From: Cryptosporangium aurantiacum
Lineage (GTDB): Bacteria; Actinomycetota; Actinomycetes; Mycobacteriales; Cryptosporangiaceae
Length of the DNA: 64,000 nucleotides
Direction of reading: 5' to 3'
NCBI RefSeq assembly: GCF_900143005.1
Contig: NZ_FRCS01000017.1
Coordinates: 1 to 64,000 of the forward strand
Below are positions 53,026 to 60,609 of this stretch, piece after piece (position 1 is the stretch's first letter; each line of letters starts with the position of its first letter). A program made the position numbers and the translations under genes. The notes under the pieces are model-generated. The model was not told the DNA's origin, did no database searches, and saw only the letters and a program-made list of their open reading frames with translations.

Positions 53026-53996
53026 AACGTCTCGGTGCACTGCTGCTGGTGCTGACGCTGGCGGCGTGTGGGTCCCCGGCCGCACTGCCGGAGGTGGATC
53101 ACCCGTCCGCGGCGGCGCCCCGTCCGCCCGGCGTGTCGGATCCGGCGGTCGTGACGAGCCCGCCACCGCAGGCCGACTGTTTCCCCGAGGCCAGCTACCG
53201 GCCCGTCTCGACGCTGCCTGCGCCGGGCCGGATGCCTCCCGGATCGACGATGGCGGCGATCGTCAAGCGGGGCCGGCTGATCATCGGCACCGACCAGAAC
53301 GCGAACCTACTCAGCTACCTCGACCCGACGACCGGCGACCTCGCCGGGTTCGAGATCGACATGGCCCGCTGGATCGCCGCCGCGCTGTTCCCGGACGGGC
53401 GCACGAACCCGAACCGCATCCAGTTCCGGCACATCACGACCGCCGACCGGATCCCGGTGCTGCAACGCGGCGAGGTGGACATGGTCATCCGGACCATGAC
53501 GATGAACTGCGCGCGCTGGAAGCAGATCGACTTCTCGTCCGGGTACCTGTGGGCCAGTCAGAAGCTCCTGGTCAACAGGGGGTCGGACATCACGACGATC
53601 TTCGACATCGGTAAGCGCGGCGGCAAGATCTGCGCGACCAGCGGCAGCACGAGCATCGTCAAGATCGCGGCGGTGCCGGGCGTGGTCCCGGTCAGCGCGA
53701 ACCTGACCGTCGACTGCATGCTGATGCTCCAGCAGGGCCAGATCGACGCGGTGTCCACGAACGACACGATCCTGCTCGGGCTGGCCGCCCAGGACCCGGG
53801 CACGGAGATCGTCGGAGAGCCGCTGAGCAGCGAGCTGTCCGGCATCGGGATCCAGAAGGGCCACGTCGATCTGGTCCGGTTCGTCAACAAGGTCCTGGAG
53901 GGCCTGCGCGCCGACGGCTCGCTGGTGAACGCTTACCGGAACTGGCTGGGTGCGCTCGGTGAGCCGCCCGCGCTGCCCTCGGACTACCGGGATTGA
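53022..53996 (+). CDS. glnH: GlnH-like amino-acid-binding lipoprotein
   Basis: 324 residues. Signal with lipobox LAAC (Cys16), a Pro-rich linker, then a family 3 periplasmic binding protein: MAAIVKRGRLIIGTDQNANL, GFEIDMARWIAAALF, FRHITTADRIPVLQRGEVDM, GGKICATSGSTS. No permease or ATPase is nearby, which fits a sensory rather than transport role with GlnX and PknG. Confidence 0.85.
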   Translation: MKRLGALLLVLTLAACGSPAALPEVDHPSAAAPRPPGVSDPAVVTSPPPQADCFPEASYRPVSTLPAPGRMPPGSTMAAIVKRGRLIIGTDQNANLLSYLDPTTGDLAGFEIDMARWIAAALFPDGRTNPNRIQFRHITTADRIPVLQRGEVDMVIRTMTMNCARWKQIDFSSGYLWASQKLLVNRGSDITTIFDIGKRGGKICATSGSTSIVKIAAVPGVVPVSANLTVDCMLMLQQGQIDAVSTNDTILLGLAAQDPGTEIVGEPLSSELSGIGIQKGHVDLVRFVNKVLEGLRADGSLVNAYRNWLGALGEPPALPSDYRD

Positions 53997-53997
53997 C

Positions 53998-55170
53998 GTG
54001 GCCGCGCCGAGGAGCCGGGGCGGCGTCGACCGCGGACTGGCCGCGCTGAACGAGCGTCGCCAACAGCTCGCGGCGGCGCTGGTCGCGATGGACACCGAGC
54101 ACGGCGGCCTGGCCCACTTGCGGTCCCCCGGTCTCCGGGGAGCGACGGCTGAGGTCGCGGAGCGCGTCCGGGTTCAGGTGGACGCTCTGTGGGCGGGCTT
54201 CGCGGCGCTGGGAACCGTGCTCGACGCCGCGGCCCGGCTGCGGACGTCGGCCCGGTGGCCGTCGCGCACCCAGGTCACCGAGGTGTCGGCGCTGCTGGAG
54301 GCGCCGATCGCGGACGAGTCGCTGCCCGGCGCCTACCGCGTGCTGGGCGCCGCGGCGCTGTGTTACCGGCTGGACGAGGACTGCCGCCAGATCCGCGGGA
54401 CCCTGACGGTCGTCGACGAGCGGGTGGCCGCGCTGACCGCACTCCTCGGCCGCCTGGAGAGCGCGCTCACCGACGCGGACGCCGGGCTGGGTGTGGGCGC
54501 CGGGCCTGCGCCGGCGGCGGACGCCGAGGTGGACGCGCATCGGACGGCGCTGCGGGAGCTGCGGGCCCGCGCGACCGCCGATCCGCTCGGCACCGACCCG
54601 GCCGGAGCGGACGTGCAGCGTCTCGTCGCCGCCGTCGAGAAGACCGCCGCGCGGCTGGCGCGGCAGGCCGCGCTGCGCGCGGGTTACCCGGCCCGGCGCG
54701 CGGCCGTGCAAGAGGCGCTCGACCGGTTGGCCGCCGCCGAGAGCGCGGCGCGGGACGTGTACGCGCTGGCGACCGAGAAGATCCACGACCCGCGACTCCC
54801 GGCGGCCACCGACTCCGAACCGGCGCTGCGGCGGCGGCTGGCCACGCTCGAGCGGCTCGACGTCGTCGCGCTGGACACCGCGCTGCCCGCGCTGGAGCGG
54901 TCGGTCCGCGAGGCGCTGGACCACGCCGGGGAACGGCACCGGTTCGCCGACGGCCTGCTCGCCCGGCGCGAGGAACTACGCGGCCGGTTGGAGGCCTACC
55001 GGGCGAAGGCCGCCCGGCTCGGCCTGATCGAGCGTTCGGACGTTCTGGCCGGCTACAGCGCGGCCAGGGCGCTGCTCTGGACCGCGCCCTGTGATCTGCC
55101 CGCCGCGACCCGCGCGGTCGTGGCGTACCAGCGATCTCTGCTGGAGAGCCCTGGAGGTGGCGCGGCGTGA
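53998..55170 (+). CDS. coiled-coil protein of the pknG operon
   Basis: 390 residues, almost entirely helical and rich in Ala, Arg, Leu and Glu, with coiled-coil stretches. The end is distinctive: EAYRAKAARLGLIERSDVL then YSAARALLWTAPCDLPAATR. It starts one base after the glnH stop and overlaps pknG by 4 bases. It has no signal peptide or membrane helix, so it should be cytosolic and may bridge GlnX and PknG. I do not recognise a named family. Confidence 0.75.
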   Translation: MAAPRSRGGVDRGLAALNERRQQLAAALVAMDTEHGGLAHLRSPGLRGATAEVAERVRVQVDALWAGFAALGTVLDAAARLRTSARWPSRTQVTEVSALLEAPIADESLPGAYRVLGAAALCYRLDEDCRQIRGTLTVVDERVAALTALLGRLESALTDADAGLGVGAGPAPAADAEVDAHRTALRELRARATADPLGTDPAGADVQRLVAAVEKTAARLARQAALRAGYPARRAAVQEALDRLAAAESAARDVYALATEKIHDPRLPAATDSEPALRRRLATLERLDVVALDTALPALERSVREALDHAGERHRFADGLLARREELRGRLEAYRAKAARLGLIERSDVLAGYSAARALLWTAPCDLPAATRAVVAYQRSLLESPGGGAA

Positions 55171-57449
55171 GTGGAACCTGCGTACGGCCCGGCTGCGCCG
55201 GAACCTACGCCCCCGACGGGTACTGCGACGAGTGTGGACGCAAGGCGCCCGCGGCTCGTCCGTCCACCGGCCCCTCGTCCGCGGGCCCCTCGTCCACCGG
55301 CTCGTCGTCGACCGGGCCGTCCTCGGCGACCGGGCCGTCCTCGGCGACCGGGCCGTCCTCGGCGTCGGGGACTTCCTCGACCACCGGATCGTCGCGCCCG
55401 AGCCGCCGCGGCCGCACCACCGGGCGGGGCCGCATCGGCGGCGGCCTTCTCGACCTGCCGCGGATCCCGCTGCCGGATCCCGCCACGGCCGTCCTGGCCG
55501 ACCCGAAGGTGGCCCAGGACCGGCGGTTCTGCGGCAACCCCGGCTGCGAGCGCCCGGTGGGCCGCGACCGCGACGGCAAGCCGGGACGCGACGAGGGGTT
55601 CTGCCCGTCGTGCCGGACGCCGTTCTCGTTCGTCCCGAAGCTGGCGCCCGGCACGCTGGTCGCGGGCCGGTACGAGGTGCTCGGCGCCCTCGCCTACGGC
55701 GGCCTCGGCTGGATCTACCTGGCCAGGGACAAGAACGTCGGCGACGACGTGAGCGACCGCTGGGTCGTGCTCAAGGGCCTGATCGACGCCGGTGACCCGG
55801 ACGCGATGGCGGCGGCGGTCTCCGAGCGGCGGTTCCTGGTGAGCGTCGACCACCCGGGGATCGTCAAGATCCACGACTTCGCCCTGCACCCGGACCCGCG
55901 CACCGGGGACGACGTCGGGTACATCGTGATGGCCTACGTCGGCGGCCGGTCGCTCCGCGACATCCGCACCGACCGGTCCGGGCCGGACGGGGTGGCCCGG
56001 CCGCTACCGCTGGAGCAGGTGCTGGCCTACGGCCTGGAGATCCTGCCCGCGTTCGGCTACCTGCACGAACGCGGGTTGCTGTACTGCGACTTCAAGCCCG
56101 ACAACGCGATTCACGCCGACGACCGGCTCACGCTGGTGGACCTGGGCGCAGTTCGCCGGATCGACGACACGACGAGCGCCGTCTGGGGGACGGTCGGCTA
56201 CCAGGCCCCGGAGGTGGCCCGGTCCGGGCCGTCGGTCAGCTCCGACCTCTACACGGTCGCCCGCACGCTGGCCGTCCTCAGCCTGGACTTCCGCGGTTTC
56301 TCGTCCACCTACGTCGACCGGCTCCCCTCCCCCGACGACCAGCCCTTGCTCGCCGAGCAGGAGCCGTACCACCGGCTCCTGCTGCGGGCCACCGACCACG
56401 ACCCGGATCGGCGCTTCGAGACCGCCGCGGACATGTCCGAGCAGCTGCTCGGCGTCCTGCGCCAGGTTCTGGCCACCGGCGACGGGAAGCCCCGCCCCGC
56501 GCCGTCCGCGCAGTTCAGCGGTGAGGGCACGGCGTTCGCGACCGACCTCGGCGGTGCCTTCGACGGGCCCGCGATCGCCGCCGCGCTGCCGGTGCCGCAG
56601 ATCGACCCCACCGACCCCGGTGCCTCGTTCCTGCTGGCCACCCGCGGTCTCGACCCCGACGCCCTCGCGGCGGCCGCGGCCGGCGCGCCGGGCGACAGCA
56701 TCGAGGTGCCGATCGCGCTGGCCCGCGCCCGGATCGCGGTGGGTGACACCGCGGGCGCGAGGCAGACGCTCGACGGCCTCGCGGCGGTGGCGCCGCCGGA
56801 CTGGCGGATCGACTGGTTCCGGGGCCTGGCCGCGCTGGCCGACGGGGATCCCCGCGCTGCCGCGGCCGCGTTCGACGTCGTGTTCTGGGCGCTGCCCGGC
56901 GAGCCGATCACGCAGCTGGCGCTCGCGACCGCGAACGAGTGGGCCGGCGACCCGGACGCGGCTTACCCGCGCTACCGCCGGGTGTGGACGACCGACCACG
57001 GGTACGTCAGCGCGGCGTTCGGCCTGGCCCGGATCCTGCTCTCCCGCGGTGAGCAGGACGCCGCGATCGAGGTGCTGGAGGCGGTTCCGGTCAGCTCCAG
57101 CCACCACGTGGCGGCCGGGGTCGCCGCGGCCCGCGCCCGGCTGGCGGCACCCCCCTCGGCGGCGGTGTTCGCCGACGTGTCCGCGCGGATCGAACGCCTT
57201 CCGCTCGACGTCGAGCCGAAGGCCGCGCTCTCGGTCGACCTGCTGACCGCCGCGCTGAGCTGGGTGCGGAACGGGGCACCGGCCGACGGCGGCGGCGCCC
57301 GTGTCCTCGGCTCCCCGCTGACCGAACGCGGCCTGCGGTTCGGCCTGGAGCGGGTCTACCGGACGCTGGCCCGGGTGGCGCCGGACTCCGCGCAACGGAT
57401 CACGCTGGTGGACCTGGCCAACGGGATCCGCCCGCGGACGCTGGTGTGA
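55167..57449 (+). CDS. pknG: serine/threonine protein kinase PknG
   Basis: 760 residues with the PknG domain order: N-terminal zinc ribbon (Cys5, Cys10, Cys20, Cys23), Ser/Thr/Gly-rich linker with repeats, rubredoxin domain (Cys122, Cys127, Cys146, Cys149), kinase (Lys203; CDFKPDN with Asp308, Lys310, Asn313; DLG at 325-327) and a C-terminal TPR domain. PknG has no membrane helix; it phosphorylates FHA proteins to control 2-oxoglutarate/glutamate metabolism. The N-terminal zinc ribbon is an addition relative to the mycobacterial protein as I know it. Overlaps its neighbours by 4 bases. Confidence 0.92.
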   Translation: MSGTCVRPGCAGTYAPDGYCDECGRKAPAARPSTGPSSAGPSSTGSSSTGPSSATGPSSATGPSSASGTSSTTGSSRPSRRGRTTGRGRIGGGLLDLPRIPLPDPATAVLADPKVAQDRRFCGNPGCERPVGRDRDGKPGRDEGFCPSCRTPFSFVPKLAPGTLVAGRYEVLGALAYGGLGWIYLARDKNVGDDVSDRWVVLKGLIDAGDPDAMAAAVSERRFLVSVDHPGIVKIHDFALHPDPRTGDDVGYIVMAYVGGRSLRDIRTDRSGPDGVARPLPLEQVLAYGLEILPAFGYLHERGLLYCDFKPDNAIHADDRLTLVDLGAVRRIDDTTSAVWGTVGYQAPEVARSGPSVSSDLYTVARTLAVLSLDFRGFSSTYVDRLPSPDDQPLLAEQEPYHRLLLRATDHDPDRRFETAADMSEQLLGVLRQVLATGDGKPRPAPSAQFSGEGTAFATDLGGAFDGPAIAAALPVPQIDPTDPGASFLLATRGLDPDALAAAAAGAPGDSIEVPIALARARIAVGDTAGARQTLDGLAAVAPPDWRIDWFRGLAALADGDPRAAAAAFDVVFWALPGEPITQLALATANEWAGDPDAAYPRYRRVWTTDHGYVSAAFGLARILLSRGEQDAAIEVLEAVPVSSSHHVAAGVAAARARLAAPPSAAVFADVSARIERLPLDVEPKAALSVDLLTAALSWVRNGAPADGGGARVLGSPLTERGLRFGLERVYRTLARVAPDSAQRITLVDLANGIRPRTLV

Positions 57450-58378
57450 CGATGGTGCTCACCTGCCCGAACTGCGCGGTGACCGGCGCGGACGCCGACC
57501 TGTACTGCGAGGAGTGCGGTGGTGACCTGCGGGCGCCGTCGTCGCAGTGGCTCTCCTCGGCGGCGCCCGGCGGCCGGTGCGGTCACTGTGGGGCGGTGGG
57601 GGTGCGCGCCGGGGCCTACTGCGCCGAGTGCGGACGGCGGCGAGGCGCGGGGCTGGACCGCGCCGAGCTGGAGCTCCCCGGCCTGGCCGCCGTGACCGAC
57701 CGTGGCCACCGCAAGCACCACAACGAGGACGCGGTCGCGATCGGCGCCGTCGCGGACGGGGTCGCGGCGGTCGTCTGCGACGGGGTGTCCACCACCCCGC
57801 GCGCGGACGCGGCCGCGACCGCCGCGGCCGACACCGGCCTCCGCGAGCTGCTGAGCGCGCTGGCGCTCGGGTCCGAGGCGCGCGCCGCCGCCGCGGAGGC
57901 GTTCCGGCGTGCGTTCGCGGCGGTGGCCCGGCTGGCCGAGGTGGATCCGCGTAACGCGCCCAGCTGCACCTACGTGTCCGGGACCGTCACCGACAGCGGG
58001 ATCACGATCGGCTGGGTCGGTGACAGCCGGGCGTACTGGGTTCCCGCCGCGGGTGAGCCGCGCTGTCTGACCGTCGACGACGCTCTCCCGGCCGCGGTCG
58101 GTGCCCCGCTGGTCCGCTGGGTCGGCGCCGACGCCGGCAGCATCGAGGTCCAGGTCGCGGTGGTGGAGCCACCCGCCGACGGCTGCCTGGTGCTGTGCTC
58201 GGACGGCCTGTCCCGCTACCTGCCGTCGGCGGCGGCGCTCGCCGGGTTCACCGGTGTTCCTCCGCGCGAGGCGGCGCGCCGTCTGACCCGGCTGGCGCTC
58301 GACGCCGGGGGCGCCGACAACATCGCCGTCGCGGTTCTCTCGTCCCCAGTCACTCACCCGCGAGGAGCCTCGTTATGA
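57446..58378 (+). CDS. PP2C-type protein phosphatase with two zinc ribbons
   Basis: 310 residues. Two N-terminal zinc ribbons (Cys7/10/21/24 and Cys45/48/59/62), then a PP2C domain: DRGHRKHHNEDA, AAVVCDGVSTT, GWVGDSRAYW, LVLCSDGLSRYL and GGADNIAV, carrying the metal-binding aspartates. It overlaps pknG by 4 bases and is the natural opposing enzyme to it. The start may be GTG 57446 or ATG 57452. Confidence 0.87.
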   Translation: MTMVLTCPNCAVTGADADLYCEECGGDLRAPSSQWLSSAAPGGRCGHCGAVGVRAGAYCAECGRRRGAGLDRAELELPGLAAVTDRGHRKHHNEDAVAIGAVADGVAAVVCDGVSTTPRADAAATAAADTGLRELLSALALGSEARAAAAEAFRRAFAAVARLAEVDPRNAPSCTYVSGTVTDSGITIGWVGDSRAYWVPAAGEPRCLTVDDALPAAVGAPLVRWVGADAGSIEVQVAVVEPPADGCLVLCSDGLSRYLPSAAALAGFTGVPPREAARRLTRLALDAGGADNIAVAVLSSPVTHPRGASL

Positions 58379-59667
58379 GCATGCCTGCGACCATCACGAT
58401 CGAGACTCACCAGAACGAGTTCCTGCCGGCGGAAGGGCGGACCGTGGACGCGGTGCTCACGGTGACCGGGTCCGGCGTGGCCGGTGGTGGTGCTGCCCCG
58501 ACGTCCCGAACCGACACCGCGGAGATCATCCTCATCGACGCCTCCGGGTCGATGTCCGGCAGCAAACTCGTGGCCGCGAAGGAGGCCGCCGCCGCCGCGA
58601 TCGAGGCGCTGCCGGACGGCGTCGCGTTCGGGATCGTCTCCGGTGACACCGGCGCCCGGCTCGACTACCCGTCCGGAAACGAGCTCGCGGTGTCGTCCCC
58701 GCGGACGCGCCGGGCCGCGCAGAACGCGCTGCGTTCGGTCCGGGCCGGTGGCGGGACCGCGATCGGCGTCTGGTTGACGCTGGCGCGGACGCTGTTCGCC
58801 CGCCGGGGCGCCGCGATCAACCACGCGATCCTGCTGACCGACGGGGCCAACGGCGAGGCCGAGAAGACGTTCAACGACGCGCTGGCGCCGTGCGTCGGCC
58901 AGTTCGTCTGCGACAGCCGGGGTGTCGGCACCGGCTGGGTCGCCCGTGACCTGATCAAGATCGCCGAGCAACTGCACGGAACGGCGTCCGGCATCCCGGA
59001 CCCGCGGGACCTCACCGCCGACTTCGTCGCGATGACGTCGGCGGCCATGAGCAAGAACCTGGCCGGTGTGGCGCTGCGGGTGTGGACGCCCACCGGCGCC
59101 CGCGTCCAGTTCGTCAAGCAGGTCCACCCGGAGATCACCGATCTCACCGACCGGCGGACCGACGTGTCGGCGCGGATCGGCGAGTACCCGATCGGTACCT
59201 GGGGCGCCGAGACCAGGGAGTACCACCTGCGGGTCGACGTCGAGCCCAACCCGGTCGGCGAGGAGATGCTCGCCGCCAGGGTCAGCGTGGTGCACGGTGA
59301 GGACGTGCTCGCGCAGAGCCTGGTCCGCGCGGTCTGGACCGACGACATGGCGTCCTCGACCCGGCTCAACCGGCAGGTCGCGCACTACAGCAACGAGACC
59401 GAGCTGGCCGAGGCGATCCAGGCCGGGCTCTCCGCGCGCGCCGCCGGGGACGTCGAGCAGGCCACCGCCCGGCTCGGCACCGCCGTGCGGCTGGCGTCCG
59501 AGGCCGGGCGGGAAGATACCGCCAAAATGCTGGCGAAGGTCGTCGATGTCATCGACGAGCGCACCGGGACCGTGCGGCTGCGAAGCGTGGCGGCCAGTAT
59601 CGACGTCGAGATGGCCGCGGTGGGGTCCCGGAAGACGCGCCAGGTCCGGCGGGAATCCTCGGACTGA
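58375..59667 (+). CDS. VWA-domain protein of the pknG operon
   Basis: 430 residues. The VWA domain has an intact MIDAS: DASGSMSG (residues 55-62), later GGGTAIG and ILLTDGANGE. A C-terminal beta-rich and helical part follows. Such cytosolic VWA proteins usually bind partners in a metal-dependent way. Coupled to the phosphatase (4-base overlap), 33 bases before the FHA gene. Confidence 0.85.
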   Translation: MSMPATITIETHQNEFLPAEGRTVDAVLTVTGSGVAGGGAAPTSRTDTAEIILIDASGSMSGSKLVAAKEAAAAAIEALPDGVAFGIVSGDTGARLDYPSGNELAVSSPRTRRAAQNALRSVRAGGGTAIGVWLTLARTLFARRGAAINHAILLTDGANGEAEKTFNDALAPCVGQFVCDSRGVGTGWVARDLIKIAEQLHGTASGIPDPRDLTADFVAMTSAAMSKNLAGVALRVWTPTGARVQFVKQVHPEITDLTDRRTDVSARIGEYPIGTWGAETREYHLRVDVEPNPVGEEMLAARVSVVHGEDVLAQSLVRAVWTDDMASSTRLNRQVAHYSNETELAEAIQAGLSARAAGDVEQATARLGTAVRLASEAGREDTAKMLAKVVDVIDERTGTVRLRSVAASIDVEMAAVGSRKTRQVRRESSD

Positions 59668-59700
59668 TACCCCTAGCACGTTCTTCAGGAGGTCGCCGTC

Positions 59701-60486
59701 ATGGTCGTCTGCCCGCGAGGCCACGAGTCCGCCTCGACGGACTACTGCGACGAGTGCGGCACGCGCCTGTCCGGGATGCCGTCGGGGCCGGTTCCCGGAG
59801 CGTCCGGGTCGGGGTCGTCCGGGCTCGGGCCGCCCGGGGTGGCGGGGTCGTCGGCGGGGGCGGCCGAGGCCGCTGCGTGTCCGGTCTGCCACGCGCCGCT
59901 GACCGGGCGGTTCTGCGAGGAGTGCGGCCACGATTCGCTGGCCGCGGCCCCGCCGTCGTCCCCGGCCCCGCCGTCGCCCCCGGCCCCGCCGTCGCCCCCG
60001 GCCCCGCCGTCGCCCCCGGCCGCACCGTCGCCCCCGGCCGCACTGGGCGAGTCGCTCCCGGAGGCTGCTCCCGGCGGCTGGTGGGTGGTGGTCACCGCCG
60101 ACCGCGAGTACTACGAACGCGTCCGGGCCATGGACGGGCCAGACGTCGACGAGGTCACCTTCCCGCTGTTCTGCCCCGAGCGCCGGTTCCCGCTCACCGG
60201 CCAGCAGCTGCTGATCGGCCGCCGCAGCAGGTCGCGCGGCGTCTATCCGGACATCGACCTGGTCGGGCCCCCGGAAGACCCGGCCGTCTCGCACACCCAC
60301 GCGCTCCTGCTGCCGCAGCCGGACGGACAGTGGTCGGTCATCGACCTGCGGTCGACCAACCGCACGTACGTCAACGGCAGTCCCGATCCGATCGACGCGG
60401 AGCAGCCGGTGCCGCTCTCCGACGGCGCCACCGTCAACGTCGGCGCCTGGACCCGCCTCACGATCCGCGCCGGCGGACCCTCCTGA
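59701..60486 (+). CDS. FHA-domain protein with zinc ribbons
   Basis: 261 residues. Two N-terminal zinc ribbons (Cys4...Cys16/19 and Cys60/63/72/75), a Pro/Ser/Ala repeat linker (~82-112), then an FHA domain: LLIGRRSRSRGVYPDIDLVG, DPAVSHTHALL, DLRSTNRTYVNG. FHA domains bind phosphothreonine, so this is the expected reader or substrate of PknG, as GarA/OdhI are elsewhere. The GarA-type ETTS phosphorylation motif is not seen. GGAGG precedes ATG 59701. Confidence 0.87.
   Translation: MVVCPRGHESASTDYCDECGTRLSGMPSGPVPGASGSGSSGLGPPGVAGSSAGAAEAAACPVCHAPLTGRFCEECGHDSLAAAPPSSPAPPSPPAPPSPPAPPSPPAAPSPPAALGESLPEAAPGGWWVVVTADREYYERVRAMDGPDVDEVTFPLFCPERRFPLTGQQLLIGRRSRSRGVYPDIDLVGPPEDPAVSHTHALLLPQPDGQWSVIDLRSTNRTYVNGSPDPIDAEQPVPLSDGATVNVGAWTRLTIRAGGPS
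59947..60036 (+). repeat. 18-bp tandem repeat coding for APPSPP
   Basis: Five copies of GCCCCGCCGTCGCCCCCG with few changes, inside the FHA gene. They code for a flexible Pro/Ser linker between the zinc ribbons and the FHA domain and may vary in number between strains. Confidence 0.8.
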
Positions 60487-60553
60487 CGCCTAAGACGGTT
60501 ACCGGTCCGACACGGAGCGCGCAGCGCCTACCCCGGGTCGACGCCGCACGCCC

Positions 60554-60603
60554 GAACGATGCGGCGGAAAGCTCGCTCTAGCGAGCCCTCACTCGCATCG
60601 TTC
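60554..60603. terminator. nested hairpin terminator
   Basis: Outer arms GAACGATGCG (60554-60563) and CGCATCGTTC (60594-60603), inner stem GCTCGCT / AGCGAGC (60571-60586). It lies between the convergent FHA and large repeat-protein genes. Confidence 0.65.
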
Positions 60604-60609
60604 CCGCCC

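Noticed and set aside
58354-60300. A 648-codon frame antisense to the VWA and FHA genes
   Set aside because: Includes GRGRR runs that merely mirror the Pro/Ala linker repeat; no domain.
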